NCBI RefSeq assembly: GCF_010723305.1
Contig: NZ_BLKW01000004.1
Coordinates: forward strand, 558,001-622,000
From: Mycobacterium botniense
GTDB lineage: Bacteria > Actinomycetota > Actinomycetes > Mycobacteriales > Mycobacteriaceae
Length of the DNA stretch: 64,000 nt
Reading direction: 5' to 3'
Shown here: in pieces, positions 46,301-54,433 of the stretch
Layout: each line of letters begins with the position of its first letter
Numbering within the stretch: the stretch's first letter is position 1
The notes under the pieces: generated by a model
The model's input: the letters and a program-made list of their open reading frames with translations, nothing else
Database searches by the model: none
What the model was told of the DNA's origin: nothing
Position numbers and translations under genes: made by a program

Positions 46301-49300
46301 GGGCTGGACGATCCAGTCACCACACCGCCGGCGGCCGCCGACTCCGAGCTGATCGACTTGGTCACCGCTGAACTCGGCGCGGACTGGCCACGGTTGGTGG
46401 CGCCGGTGTTCGATGCCAGAAAAGCGGTGCTCTTCGACGATCGGTGGGCCAGTGCCCGCGAGGATTTGGTCAAGCTGTGGTTGGCCGACGAGGACGAGAT
46501 CGACGCGGAATGGGCGCGGCTGTCCGAGCGATTTGAGGGCGCCGGCCATGTCGTCGCCACCCAGGCCACCTGGTGGCAGGGCAAGTCCCTGGCTGCCGGC
46601 CGCACTGTCCACGCGGCACTGTATGCCCGGATCGCCGGCGGTGCAGAAAACCCCGACAAAGGTTGCTACGGCGACGAAGTCGCGGTGGTGACCGGGGCGT
46701 CGAGAGGGTCGATCGCAGCCTCCGTCGTGGCGCGGCTTCTCGGCGGCGGCGCCACCGTCATCGCCACCACGTCCAAGCTCGACGACGAGCGGCTCGCTTT
46801 CTACCGCACGCTATATCGCGATCATGCCCGTTTCGGCGCGACGCTGTGGGTGGTGCCGGCCAATATGGCCTCGTACTCGGACGTCGACGCCCTGATCGAA
46901 TGGATCGGAAACGAGCAAACTGAAAGCCTTGGGCCGCAATCGATCTACATCAAAGACGCGCAGACTCCCACACTGCTGTTTCCCTTCGCGGCGCCGCGGG
47001 TTGCCGGCGACCTTTCCGAGGCCGGATCGCGTTCGGAGATGGAGATGAAAGTGCTGCTGTGGGCGGTGCAGCGGCTCATCGGCGGGCTGTCCAAGATCGG
47101 TGCTGAACGCGACATCGCTTCGCGGCTGCATGTGGTGCTGCCCGGTTCACCCAACCGTGGCATGTTCGGCGGCGACGGTGCTTACGGGGAGGCGAAGTCG
47201 GCACTGGACGCCGTGGTGGGGCGCTGGCATGCCGAGTCGTCGTGGGCGCAGCGGGTCAGCCTGGTGCACGCGTTGATCGGCTGGACACGGGGAACCGGGC
47301 TGATGGGTCACAACGACGCGATCGTCAGTGCCGTCGAGGATGCAGGGGTGACAACATATTCCACCGACGAGATGGCAGCCATGCTGCTGCGGCTTTGTGA
47401 TGTGGAATCCAAAGCTGCGGCAGCCGCCGCGCCGATGACCGTTGATTTGACCGGCGGGCTGGCCGATGTCGAGCTGGACATGGCCGAACTGGCGGCCAAG
47501 GCGCGCGAGCAGGTCGCGGCTGAGGCGCTAGCTGACCAGAGCACACCGGCGGGCACCATTGCGGCGCTGCCCAGCCCGCCGCGCGGCTACACCCCCGCGC
47601 CGCCTCCGGAATGGGACGACCTCGATGTCGACCCGGCCGACCTGGTGGTCATCGTCGGCGGGGCCGAACTGGGCCCCTACGGCTCGTCGCGCACCCGTTT
47701 CGAAATGGAGGTCGAAAACCAGCTGTCGGCTGCCGGTGTGCTGGAGCTGGCCTGGACAACAGGGTTGATCCGCTGGCACGACGATCCTCAACCGGGTTGG
47801 TATGACACCGAATCCGGTGAGCTGGTCGACGAATCCGAGCTCGTCGAGCGCTACCACGACACCGTGGTGGAGCGTGTCGGGATCCGTGAGTGGGTCGACG
47901 ACGGCTCGATCGACCCGGATCACGCCTCGCCGCTTTTGGTGAGCGTCTTTTTGGACAAGGACTTCACGTTCCAGGTCTCCAGCGAGGCCGAGGCGCGGGC
48001 TTTCGTCCACTTCGACCCCGAGCATACGGTCATCCGGGCGGTGCCCGACTCGACCGAATGGCAGGTGACCCGCAAGGCCGGCACCGAAATCCGGGTTCCG
48101 CGCAAGAACAAGCTGTCGCGCACCGTCGGCGGCCAGATCCCGACCGGGTTCGACCCGACGGTGTGGGGAATCCCGGCAGACCTCGCCAGCTCCATCGACC
48201 GGCTGGCGGTGTGGAACATCGTGGTGACCGTCGACGCGTTCCTGTCCGCGGGTTTCACCCCCGCCGAGGTGATGCGCTATGTGCACCCGACGCTGGTGGC
48301 CAACACCCAGGGCACCGGCATGGGCGGCGGGACCTCGATGCAGACCATGTATCACGGTAACTTGCTGGGCCGCGCCAAGCCCAACGACATCTTCCAGGAA
48401 GTGTTGCCGAATATCATTGCCGCGCATGTGGTTCAGTCCTACATCGGCAGCTACGGCGCGATGATCCACCCGGTCGCCGCGTGCGCCACCGCTGCGGTGT
48501 CAGTCGAGGAAGGCGTGGACAAGATCCGGCTTGGTAAAGCCGAGCTGGTGGTGGCCGGCGGGCTGGACGACCTGACGCTGGAGGGCATCATCGGCTTCGG
48601 CGATATGGCGGCGACCGCCGACACCGAGATGATGCGCGCCAAGGGCATCAGCGACGCCCGGTTCTCGCGGCCCAACGACCGCCGGCGGTTGGGCTTCGTC
48701 GAAGCCCAGGGCGGGGGCACCATCCTGCTGGCCCGCGGCGATCTCGCGCTCAAGATGGGGCTGCCGGTGCTGGCGGTGGTGGCCTACGCGCAGTCCTTCG
48801 GTGACGGGGTGCACACCTCGATCCCTGCACCCGGGCTGGGCGCGCTGGGCGCCGCCCGCGGGGGTAAGGATTCGCCGCTGGCCCGGTCGCTGGCCAGGCT
48901 CGGCGTGGGCGCTGACGATATTGCGGTGATCTCCAAGCACGACACCTCCACACTGGCCAACGACCCCAACGAGACCGAGCTGCACGAGCGGCTCGCTGAC
49001 GCGCTGGGCCGCTCGCCTGGCGCTCCGCTGTTCGTGGTGTCGCAGAAGAGCCTGACCGGGCACGCCAAGGGCGGCGCCGCGGTGTTTCAGCTGATGGGCA
49101 TGTGCCAGATGCTGCGCGACGGGGTCATCCCGCCCAACCGCAGTCTGGACTGCGTCGATGATGAACTCGCCTCCTCCGCACACTTTGTATGGGTGCGCGA
49201 CACCTTGCGGCTCGGCGGGAAGTTTCCGCTCAAGGCCGGGCTGGTGACCAGCCTCGGGTTCGGCCACGTCTCCGGGTTGATCGCGCTGGTGCACCCACAG

Positions 49301-49534
49301 GCGTTTTTGGCATGTCTGGATCGGCAGCAGCGCGAGCAGTACCAGCGGCGCGCCGAAGCGCGGTTGCTGGCCGGACAACGCCGACTGGCGTCGGCGATCG
49401 CCGGGGGCCCGCCGCTTTACCAGCGGCCCCCCGACCGTCGTTTCGACCACCAGGTCCCTGAAAAGCAACAGGAGGCAGCGATGCTGCTGAATCCGCAGGC
49501 CCGACTGGGCGATAGCGGCGTCTACCTCCGGTGA
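40310..49534 (+). CDS. fas: Type I fatty acid synthase (FAS-I)
   Basis: 3,074 residues, close to the M. tuberculosis protein (about 3,069). Domains in order: acyltransferase with GHSQG (Ser151); enoyl reductase (LLAGMTPTTVDAK, about 420-); MaoC-type dehydratase with SGDHNPIHTD (about 1232-1241); malonyl/palmitoyl transferase with GHSVGEY (Ser1443); an Ala/Pro/Glu-rich linker (about 1740-1780); acyl carrier domain with the phosphopantetheine Ser in DGASSRRNQ (1816 or 1817); ketoreductase (VTGASRGSIAAS, about 2127-); ketosynthase with Cys2725 (VAACATAAVS) and His in SKHDTST and SLTGHAKGG. It makes C16-C26 acyl-CoAs as primers for mycolate synthesis. Translation begins with GTG after AGGGAG. Confidence 0.99.
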   Translation: MTINEHDRVSADRDGTPPEVRHTQALVDRLSGGEPYAVAFGGQGSAWLETLEELVSSAGIEAELTTLVGEADLLLEPVAKELVVVRPIGFEPLQWVRALAAEDAVPSSKQLTSAAVSVPGVLLTQIAAMRALARQGMDLVAVPPVAVAGHSQGVLAVESLHAAGTRDVELLALAQLIGAAGTLVARRRGISILGDRPPMVSVTNADPERIRGLLDEFARDVRTVLPPVLSIRNGRRAVVITGTPEQLSRFALYCKQISEQEEADRKNKVRGGAVFAPVFEPVQVEVGFHTPRLADGVDLVGGWAEKVGLDVGLARAMTEAILVRQVDWVDEVSRLHEAGARWILDLGPGDILTRLTAPVIRGLGVGIVAAATRGGQRNLFTAGAIPEVARPWSSYAPAVVRLPDGRIKLSTKFSRLTGRSPILLAGMTPTTVDAKIVAAAANAGHWAELAGGGQVTEEIFTNRLEELRGLLEPGRTFEFNALFLDPYLWKLQVGGKRLVQKARQSGAPIDGVVISAGIPELEEAVELIDELNGVGISHVVFKPGTVEQIRSVIRIATEVPTKPVIMHIEGGRAGGHHSWEDLDDLLLATYSELRSRPNITVCVGGGIGTPERAAEYLSGRWAERHGFPLMPVDGILVGTAAMATKESTTSPSVKRMLVETRGTDQWISAGKAQGGMASSRSQLGADIHEIDNAASRCGRLLDEVAGDAEAVAARRDEIIAAMAATAKPYFGDAGEMTYAQWLRRYVELTVGEGNSTADTVSPHSPWLADTWRDRFEKMLQRAEARLHPQDHGRITTLFSRSDEAGVRLLENPDAAIAALVQHYPDAETVQLHPADVSFFVTLCQTPGKPVNFVPVIDKDVRRWWRSDSLWQAHDARYDADQVCIIPGPASVAGITRVDEPVGELLDRFEQAAIDELLAAGAEPEPVTSRRLGRADVTGPLAIVLDAPDVLWAGRTTTNPVHRIADPGDWQVHENRTATHSSTGARLQVRSAEQVLLSVPVSGTWVEIPITLPANTIDGGIPVVSTPDAATAMRSVLAIAAGVDNPAALPEVHEGTATVTVQWNPERVADHTGVTATFGEPLAPGLSTVPDAVVGLCWPAVFAAIGSAVTPAGVPVIEGLLNLVHLDHAARLIDPLPRVPTELIVEATVSTATDTELGRIVPVLVTVAQPDGAVVANLEERFAILGRTGTAEATDPVRAGGAISANATETPRRRRRDVTLTAPVDMRPFAMVSGDHNPIHTDRAAALLAGLDSPIVHGMWLSAAAQHVVTATDGQARPPARLIGWTARFLGMVRPGDQVDFRVDRVGIDQGAEIVEVTARVGSDLVMSATARLAAPKTVYAFPGQGIQHKGMGMEVRARSKAARKVWDSADKFTRETLGFSVLHVVRDNPTSIIASGVHYHHPDGVLYLTQFTQVAMATVAAAQVAEMREQGAFVEGAIACGHSVGEYTALACVTGIYELETLLEMVFQRGSKMHDIVPRDELGRSNYRLAAIRPSQIDVADADVPAFVAEIAERTGEFLEIVNYNLRGSQYAVAGTVRGLEALEAEVERRREITGGRRSFIFVPGIDVPFHSRVLRVGVAEFRRSLDRVMPRDKDPDLIIGRYIPNLVPRPFSLDREFIQEIRDLVPAEPLDPILADYDTWRRERPREMARTVFIELLAWQFASPVRWIETQDLLFTEEAAGGLGVERFVEVGVKSSPTVAGLAANTLKLPEYAHSTVEVLNAERDADVLFARDTDPEPEPEVDAEATPAEPAAPDAAAATSAGPAPAAAPTGPRPDDIPFDAADATLALIALSAKMRVDQIEPLDSIESITDGASSRRNQLLVDLGSELGLGAIDGAAEADLASLRSQVTKLARTYKPYGPVLSEAINDQLRTVFGPSGKRPTAIGERVKKVWQLGDGWAKHVIAEVALGTREGASVRGGALGHLHEGALADAAAVDQVIDAAVTSVAARRGVSVTLPSAGGGATVDVAALNEFTQQITGRDGVLASAARLVLNQLGLDDPVTTPPAAADSELIDLVTAELGADWPRLVAPVFDARKAVLFDDRWASAREDLVKLWLADEDEIDAEWARLSERFEGAGHVVATQATWWQGKSLAAGRTVHAALYARIAGGAENPDKGCYGDEVAVVTGASRGSIAASVVARLLGGGATVIATTSKLDDERLAFYRTLYRDHARFGATLWVVPANMASYSDVDALIEWIGNEQTESLGPQSIYIKDAQTPTLLFPFAAPRVAGDLSEAGSRSEMEMKVLLWAVQRLIGGLSKIGAERDIASRLHVVLPGSPNRGMFGGDGAYGEAKSALDAVVGRWHAESSWAQRVSLVHALIGWTRGTGLMGHNDAIVSAVEDAGVTTYSTDEMAAMLLRLCDVESKAAAAAAPMTVDLTGGLADVELDMAELAAKAREQVAAEALADQSTPAGTIAALPSPPRGYTPAPPPEWDDLDVDPADLVVIVGGAELGPYGSSRTRFEMEVENQLSAAGVLELAWTTGLIRWHDDPQPGWYDTESGELVDESELVERYHDTVVERVGIREWVDDGSIDPDHASPLLVSVFLDKDFTFQVSSEAEARAFVHFDPEHTVIRAVPDSTEWQVTRKAGTEIRVPRKNKLSRTVGGQIPTGFDPTVWGIPADLASSIDRLAVWNIVVTVDAFLSAGFTPAEVMRYVHPTLVANTQGTGMGGGTSMQTMYHGNLLGRAKPNDIFQEVLPNIIAAHVVQSYIGSYGAMIHPVAACATAAVSVEEGVDKIRLGKAELVVAGGLDDLTLEGIIGFGDMAATADTEMMRAKGISDARFSRPNDRRRLGFVEAQGGGTILLARGDLALKMGLPVLAVVAYAQSFGDGVHTSIPAPGLGALGAARGGKDSPLARSLARLGVGADDIAVISKHDTSTLANDPNETELHERLADALGRSPGAPLFVVSQKSLTGHAKGGAAVFQLMGMCQMLRDGVIPPNRSLDCVDDELASSAHFVWVRDTLRLGGKFPLKAGLVTSLGFGHVSGLIALVHPQAFLACLDRQQREQYQRRAEARLLAGQRRLASAIAGGPPLYQRPPDRRFDHQVPEKQQEAAMLLNPQARLGDSGVYLR

Positions 49535-49556
49535 GCCTCGGCTGGCGTCTCGGCCC

Positions 49557-49949
49557 ATGAGCATTGTCGGTGTGGGGCTCGACCTGGTCTCCATCCCCGA
49601 TTTCGCCGAACAGGTCGACCAGCCCGGGACGGTTTTCTCCGAAACCTTCACCCCCGGTGAGCGGCGCGACGCCTCCGATAAAAGCTCGTCGGCGGCGCGG
49701 CACCTGGCGGCCCGGTGGGCCGCGAAAGAGGCGGTGATCAAAGCCTGGTCGAGCTCGCGATTTGCGCAACGACCGGTCCTTCCGGAGGGAATCCACCGCG
49801 ACATCGAGGTGGTCACCGATATGTGGGGCCGGCCCCGCGTGCGGTTAACCGGAGCCATCGCTCAGCATCTTGCCGGCGTGACCATCCACGTGTCGCTCAC
49901 ACATGAGGGTGACACCGCGGCGGCCGTTGCCATTCTGGAAACTCCCTAG
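49557..49949 (+). CDS. acpS: Holo-acyl carrier protein synthase
   Basis: 130 residues, equal to the M. tuberculosis enzyme. Mg-binding motifs are seen: GVGLDLVSI with Asp9, and WAAKEAVIKAWSS with the catalytic Glu. The C-terminal strand IHVSLTHEGDTAAAVA is family-typical. It transfers the 4'-phosphopantetheine arm from CoA to the carrier Ser of FAS-I. The gene starts 22 bp after fas and is cotranscribed with it, as in other mycobacteria. Confidence 0.97.
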   Translation: MSIVGVGLDLVSIPDFAEQVDQPGTVFSETFTPGERRDASDKSSSAARHLAARWAAKEAVIKAWSSSRFAQRPVLPEGIHRDIEVVTDMWGRPRVRLTGAIAQHLAGVTIHVSLTHEGDTAAAVAILETP

Positions 49950-50000
49950 GCTGCACTACCCCCTCAGCTGCACGCCCCCTCAGCTGCAACCCCCTCCTCA

Positions 50001-50064
50001 GCGCGAGCGTGCGTGTTTGCACACGACACGCCGCAGATGCGTGCGCACGTGTGCACGCTCGCGC
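50001..50064. repeat. Long interrupted palindrome, candidate dispersed repeat
   Basis: GCGCGAGCGTGC (50001-50012) pairs exactly with GCACGCTCGCGC (50053-50064) around a 40-nt GC-rich core that itself contains GTGTTTGCACAC-like and GTGCGCACGTGTGC symmetry. It lies between acpS and the peptidase gene, 29 bp before the latter's ATG. The sequence resembles palindromic units I have seen repeated in mycobacterial intergenic regions. Confidence 0.5.
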
Positions 50065-50093
50065 CTGGTTGGGGCCTAACTAACCTCGAGGCC

Positions 50094-51431
50094 ATGAGCG
50101 ATCTGGTGGCACGCGTCCGCGAGGTGCTCCCGTCGGTGCGGCGGGACCTGGACAGCCTGATCCGCATCGAGTCGGTGTCGGCGGACCCCGCTCGCCGGTC
50201 CGAGGTCGATCGGAGCGCACGGGTGGTGGCGGATCTGTTGTCGCAGGCTGGTTTTCCCGACGTGCGCATCGTCAGTGAGAAAGGTGCGCCGGCGGTGATC
50301 GCCCGCTATTTAGCGCCGCCCGGCGCGCCCACGGTGCTGCTATACGCCCATCACGACGTCCAACCGGAGGGTGACCGGAGGCAATGGACATCGGCGCCGT
50401 TCGAGCCGACGGAACGCGACGGCCGACTTTACGGTCGGGGCAGCGCTGACGACAAGGCCGGCATCGCAACACATTTGGCGGCGTTTCGGGCGCACGATGG
50501 CCGGCCCCCGGTAGGAGTGACGGTATTCGTCGAGGGTGAGGAAGAGTCGGGGTCTCCGTCGCTGGGACGGCTGTTGACCGCTCACCGCGAGGCGCTGGCG
50601 GCCGATGTGATCGTCATCGCCGACTCCGTCAACTGGAGCACCGAGACCCCGGCGCTGACGGTGTCGCTGCGCGGGCTGGCCGACTGTGTGGTCGAGGTCG
50701 CCACCCTCGACCATGGGTTGCACTCGGGCTTGTGGGGCGGCGTGGCGCCCGACGCGCTAAGCGCACTGGTACGGATGCTGGCCAGCCTGCACGACGACGA
50801 CGGTAATGTGGCGATACCAGGCTTGCACGAAAGCACCGCTCCGGCAGTCGATTACTCACCCGAGCAGGTACGCGCGGAATCCGGTCTGCTGGATGGTGTT
50901 TCAGAAATCGGGTCGGGATCGGTGACGCGGCGGCTGTGGGCCAAGCCGGCGATTACGGTGATCGGCCTCGACACCACACCCGTTGCTCAGGCGTCGAATA
51001 CGCTGATACCGCGGGCGCGGGCCAAGGTCAGCATGCGGGTCGCGCCCGGCGGGGATGCCAAAGCACACCTAGACGCGTTGCGCGCGCACCTGGAACAGCA
51101 TGCGCCCTGGGGTGCACAGGTCAAAGTCATCCCTGGCGACATCGCTCAGCCATACGCCGTCGAGGCCGGCGGCCGGGTCTACGACGCCGCGCGGGCGGCA
51201 TTGCGCCAAGCTTGGGGAACTGAGCCGGTCGACATCGGGATGGGCGGCTCGATCCCGTTCATCGCCGAGTTCGTCGCGGCGTTTCCGCAGGCGACGATTC
51301 TGATCACCGGGGTCGAGGATCCTGCAACGCAAGCGCACAGCGTCGACGAGAGCCTGCACCTGGGCGTTTGGGAACGCGCGGCCGTCGCCGAGGCGTTGCT
51401 GCTGGCCAACCTGGCCGCGCCGAGCCGCTAG
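50094..51431 (+). CDS. M20 family metallopeptidase (Rv2522c orthologue)
   Basis: 445 residues from ATG 50094. Zinc-ligand motifs of M20/M25/M40 peptidases: LLYAHHDVQPEG (HxD), GRGSADDKAGIATH (bridging Asp), EGEEESGSPS (Glu-Glu) and the C-terminal GSIPFIAEF and HSVDESLHL (His ligand). A lid/dimerisation domain lies between. It probably cleaves dipeptides or N-acyl amino acids in the cytosol; its exact substrate is not known in mycobacteria. It follows acpS in the same orientation as in M. tuberculosis and is convergent with bcp. Confidence 0.92.
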   Translation: MSDLVARVREVLPSVRRDLDSLIRIESVSADPARRSEVDRSARVVADLLSQAGFPDVRIVSEKGAPAVIARYLAPPGAPTVLLYAHHDVQPEGDRRQWTSAPFEPTERDGRLYGRGSADDKAGIATHLAAFRAHDGRPPVGVTVFVEGEEESGSPSLGRLLTAHREALAADVIVIADSVNWSTETPALTVSLRGLADCVVEVATLDHGLHSGLWGGVAPDALSALVRMLASLHDDDGNVAIPGLHESTAPAVDYSPEQVRAESGLLDGVSEIGSGSVTRRLWAKPAITVIGLDTTPVAQASNTLIPRARAKVSMRVAPGGDAKAHLDALRAHLEQHAPWGAQVKVIPGDIAQPYAVEAGGRVYDAARAALRQAWGTEPVDIGMGGSIPFIAEFVAAFPQATILITGVEDPATQAHSVDESLHLGVWERAAVAEALLLANLAAPSR

Positions 51432-51453
51432 GCCGGCAAATCCGCGCTCGACG

Positions 51454-51927
51454 CTAGACCGCCAGCTCGTTTCGCAGCTTCGCCACATGGCCGGTGGCTT
51501 TGACGTTGTATTGCGCGACAGCGATTTTCCCTTTTTCATCGACCACGAACGTCGAGCGAATCACGCCCTGCACGGTTTTGCCGTACATCTGTTTAGGCCC
51601 GTAGGCACCCCACGCGGTCAGCACCTTGCGGTCAGGATCGGACAGCAGCGGGAACGTCAACGCTTCGGCGTCACGGAATTTGGCCAGCTTCGCCGGCGGA
51701 TCGGGAGATATTCCGATCACGTCGAGGCCGGCCTCGTTGAGTTCGTGCAGATTGTCGCGGAAATCGCATGCCTCTTTGGTGCATCCCGGTGTCATGGCTG
51801 CCGGGTAGAAGTACACAATCACCCGACGACCCCGGTAATCGGCGAGTGAGACCATGTTGCCGTCGGCGTCGGGAAGGCGGAAACCGGGCGCTGCGTCGCC
51901 AGGCCGCAGGCGTGTGGTGTCGGTCAA
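51454..51927 (-). CDS. bcp: Bcp/PrxQ-type peroxiredoxin
   Basis: 157 residues from TTG 51927 (TDTTRLRPGD), preceded by AAAGGGG; the size equals the M. tuberculosis protein. The peroxidatic and resolving cysteines are in MTPGCTKEACDFRD, five residues apart as in the Bcp class, and further family motifs are GISPDPPAKLAKFRD and LTAWGAYGPKQMYGK. It reduces hydrogen peroxide and organic hydroperoxides using thioredoxin. In frame GTG 51948 is an alternative start. It is convergent with the M20 peptidase gene. Confidence 0.95.
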   Translation of the reverse strand: MTDTTRLRPGDAAPGFRLPDADGNMVSLADYRGRRVIVYFYPAAMTPGCTKEACDFRDNLHELNEAGLDVIGISPDPPAKLAKFRDAEALTFPLLSDPDRKVLTAWGAYGPKQMYGKTVQGVIRSTFVVDEKGKIAVAQYNVKATGHVAKLRNELAV

Positions 51928-52052
51928 CGAGGGCCCCTTTCTGTTCACCGGAACGTCTGGACCGGTGCCGGCTGATCTAGGGTAGTGCGGCAGGCACCAA
52001 CTTCGGACCCGGCCCCGCCGAAGGCCGGTACCGGTGGACATGGAGGACAAGA

Positions 52053-52280
52053 GTGGCGGACCGGGATCCCGACACCATCAAACAGGAGATCGATCAGGCC
52101 CGCGAACAGTTGGCGACGACCGTGGATTTGCTTGCTGAGCGGGCTAATCCCCGCCGGATCGCGGACGACGTCAAGGCCCGGGTGATTGAGTTCGTCAAGA
52201 AGCCCGCGGTGGCGATTTCTCTGGTCGGTCTGGGGGGCGTCGCCGTGTTGCTGGTGATCCGCAGGATCAGAAATCGATAA
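52053..52280 (+). CDS. DUF3618 membrane protein (Rv2520c orthologue)
   Basis: 75 residues from GTG 52053 with GGAGGACAAG upstream. The start DPDTIKQEIDQAREQLATTV is the DUF3618 signature, a predicted amphipathic helix, followed by a membrane helix (VAISLVGLGGVAVLLVIRR). It is divergent from bcp and adjacent to tRNA-Lys as in M. tuberculosis. DUF3618 proteins are small, single-pass and possibly linked to envelope stress; no function is known. Confidence 0.9.
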   Translation: MADRDPDTIKQEIDQAREQLATTVDLLAERANPRRIADDVKARVIEFVKKPAVAISLVGLGGVAVLLVIRRIRNR

Positions 52281-52298
52281 CCCACTGAGCCGGGCTAG

Positions 52299-52374
<76 letters not shown>

Positions 52375-52539
52375 CTGAATGCTTCTGGGGTGTGCTTGCG
52401 ACAATAACAGGCGGTGCACGGTGGGGCGAAATTCCCCGCACCCGACACCCGTGGGGAGCGTCACAGCACAGTTGCCAATTTGCCCCTACACTAACGGCAA
52501 GTCTACCGGTTCAGCCCAGGCGCGAGGTGGAAGAAGACT

Positions 52540-53769
52540 ATGTGGCAGGTCGGTTTCATGGGCCGTCCGCGTCAGCGTCGTGCCTGGTTAGCAGCGCTGA
52601 TGCTGTTTGCGGCGTTCGGTGGGGGCGGCTGCAGCAGCGGCGGCGGCCCCGCACCGGCGAAGGTCATCACCGACAAGGCCACGCCGTTTGCTGATCTGCT
52701 GGTCCCCAAGCTGACCGCCTCGGTCACTGACGGTGCGGTCGGTGTTGCCGTGGACGCGCCGGTGACGGTGAGTGCGGAAGACGGTGTCTTGGCGTCGGTG
52801 ACCATGGTGAACGAAAACGGCCGGTCGGTCAGCGGTCAACTCAGCCCCGATGGCGTGCACTGGTCGACCACCGAGCCACTGGGATACAACAGGCGCTACA
52901 CGCTGAACGCGAAGGCGCTCGGGCTAGGTGGTGTGGCCACCCGCCAGATCACCTTCCAGACCCATTCCCCGCAGAACCTGGCCATGCCCTACGTGATACC
53001 GCAGGACGGCGAAGTGGTGGGTGTCGGCCAGTCGGTGGCGATCCGGTTCGACGAGAACATCGCTAACCGCGCCGCCGCCGAGAAAGCCATCACCATCACC
53101 GCCAATCCGCCGGTGGAGGGCGCGTTCTACTGGCTGAACAACCGTGAAGTGCGTTGGCGCCCTGAGCATTTCTGGAAGCCCGGAACCGCGGTGGACGTGG
53201 CGGTCAACACCTATGGTGTCGACCTGGGCGACGGGGTGTTCGGCGAGGACAGCGTGAAGACGCACTTCACCATCGGGGACGAGTTCATCGCGACCGCTGA
53301 CGACACCACCAAGATGCTCACCGTGCGCATCAACGGTGAGGTCGTCAAGGTGATGCCGACGTCGATGGGCAAGGACAAGACTCCTACCGCCAACGGCATC
53401 TATGTTGTGGGGGAGCGGTTTAAGCACGTGATCATGGATTCGTCGACCTACGGGGTACCGGTCAACTCGCCCGACGGGTATCGCACCGAGGTCGACTGGG
53501 CCACCCAGATCTCCTACGGCGGGGTCTTTGTGCACTCGGCGCCATGGTCGGTGGGCGCCCAGGGCCATACCAACACCAGCCATGGCTGCCTGAACGTCAG
53601 CCCCAGCAACGCGCAGTGGTTCTACGAGCACACCAAGCGCGGTGACGTCGTCGAGATCATCAACACGGTCGGGCCGACGCTGTCCGGAACCGAGGGTCTC
53701 GGCGACTGGAACATCCCGTGGGAACAGTGGCGCGCCGGCAATGCCAATACGGGCGGTGCCGTGCACTAG
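52540..53769 (+). CDS. ldtB: L,D-transpeptidase 2 (LdtB/LppS)
   Basis: 409 residues, one more than M. tuberculosis LdtMt2. An N-terminal basic stretch and hydrophobic core end in GGGGC (Cys31), a weak lipobox. Two Ig-like domains (about 50-250) precede the YkuD catalytic domain with the nucleophile in [10 protein letters not shown] (His348, Cys350) and the conserved [12 protein letters not shown]. It forms 3-3 cross-links in peptidoglycan outside the membrane and is a target of carbapenems. The PE gene that sits between tRNA-Lys and ldtB in M. tuberculosis is absent. ATG 52540 is used; ATG 52558 is possible. Confidence 0.97.
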   Translation: MWQVGFMGRPRQRRAWLAALMLFAAFGGGGCSSGGGPAPAKVITDKATPFADLLVPKLTASVTDGAVGVAVDAPVTVSAEDGVLASVTMVNENGRSVSGQLSPDGVHWSTTEPLGYNRRYTLNAKALGLGGVATRQITFQTHSPQNLAMPYVIPQDGEVVGVGQSVAIRFDENIANRAAAEKAITITANPPVEGAFYWLNNREVRWRPEHFWKPGTAVDVAVNTYGVDLGDGVFGEDSVKTHFTIGDEFIATADDTTKMLTVRINGEVVKVMPTSMGKDKTPTANGIYVVGERFKHVIMDSSTYGVPVNSPDGYRTEVDWATQISYGGVFVHSAPWSVGAQGHTNTSHGCLNVSPSNAQWFYEHTKRGDVVEIINTVGPTLSGTEGLGDWNIPWEQWRAGNANTGGAVH

Positions 53770-54308
53770 GCGCGCGCCGGATGATCCCCACGGGCGTGGG
53801 GGGCGCTGGTATCTGGACGCGTCCTGGACGATCAACCCGCCGCCAGTGCCCACCCTCGACGAACTGCATAAGCAGCCGGCGCGCGCGGTGGACCTATCCA
53901 ACGCTGGCAACACGATCGGTGAACCGTTGCACCTGATGGTGGCCATTGTTGGTCAACTGTGCCGGGGTAGAGGTTGCCCCGGTCCGGATCGCCCGCGCTT
54001 CCTGATACCTGCGACGCTCCCCACTGTGGCAAACAGTATTCCTCAGTCGCGAGCCCTGGACAGCGTGGCGTCGACGCTACGGCCACTCGGTGAGGGATCA
54101 CCCGCTCCCGGCATCCAGGCGGGCTTGGCGCAACGCCACGCGCAGGCTTAACGAAAAGTCCAGGTTAGCGCAACGCTAACGTGTTCGTTTGCGCCTACCA
54201 ACAGGGGTTTTGCCCCAACTAAGCCGTCGGAAAAGGAAGGAAGAAAAGGAGGGAAGAAAAGGAGGGAAAAGGAAAGGGCCAGAGGGTATAAATCCCCCGA
54301 CCTGTCGG
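53770..54308. other. About 540 bp with only gene fragments, upstream of tRNA-His
   Basis: No intact gene. One plus-strand frame (about 53800-53950) encodes RWYLDASWTINPPPVPTLDE, which recalls the start of a TnpB-like domain (WYLxASW ... PxxxEL ... VDL) and could be a transposase relic; it is too short to be sure. The stretch ends in the purine tract at 54229-54278. Confidence 0.4.
54229..54278. repeat. 50-nt pure purine tract with two exact 13-bp repeats
   Basis: Every base from 54229 to 54278 on the plus strand is A or G, and GGAAGAAAAGGAG occurs twice in tandem (54239-54251, 54252-54264). It lies 30 bp beyond the 3' end of tRNA-His; the tRNA transcript would carry a U/C-rich tail that could serve in termination or 3' trimming. 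Confidence 0.85.
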
Positions 54309-54382
54309 GGTGAGTGACGGGACTCGAACCCGCGACACCCAGGATCACAACCTGGTGCTCTACCAACTGAACTACACTCACC
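54309..54382 (-). tRNA. hisT: tRNA-His (GTG anticodon)
   Basis: On the minus strand GTGAGTGTAGTTCAG starts the cloverleaf, the anticodon loop is TTGTGAT (GTG) and the T-loop GGTTCGAG. The extra G at -1 (54382) and the C73 partner (54309) typical of tRNA-His are encoded. CCA is not encoded. The position next to orn matches M. tuberculosis. Confidence 0.97.
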
Positions 54383-54433
54383 ATGGTCGCCGGTCGGCCG
54401 GTTCGCCGGTACCGATGGGCGGCGACGTCGATA

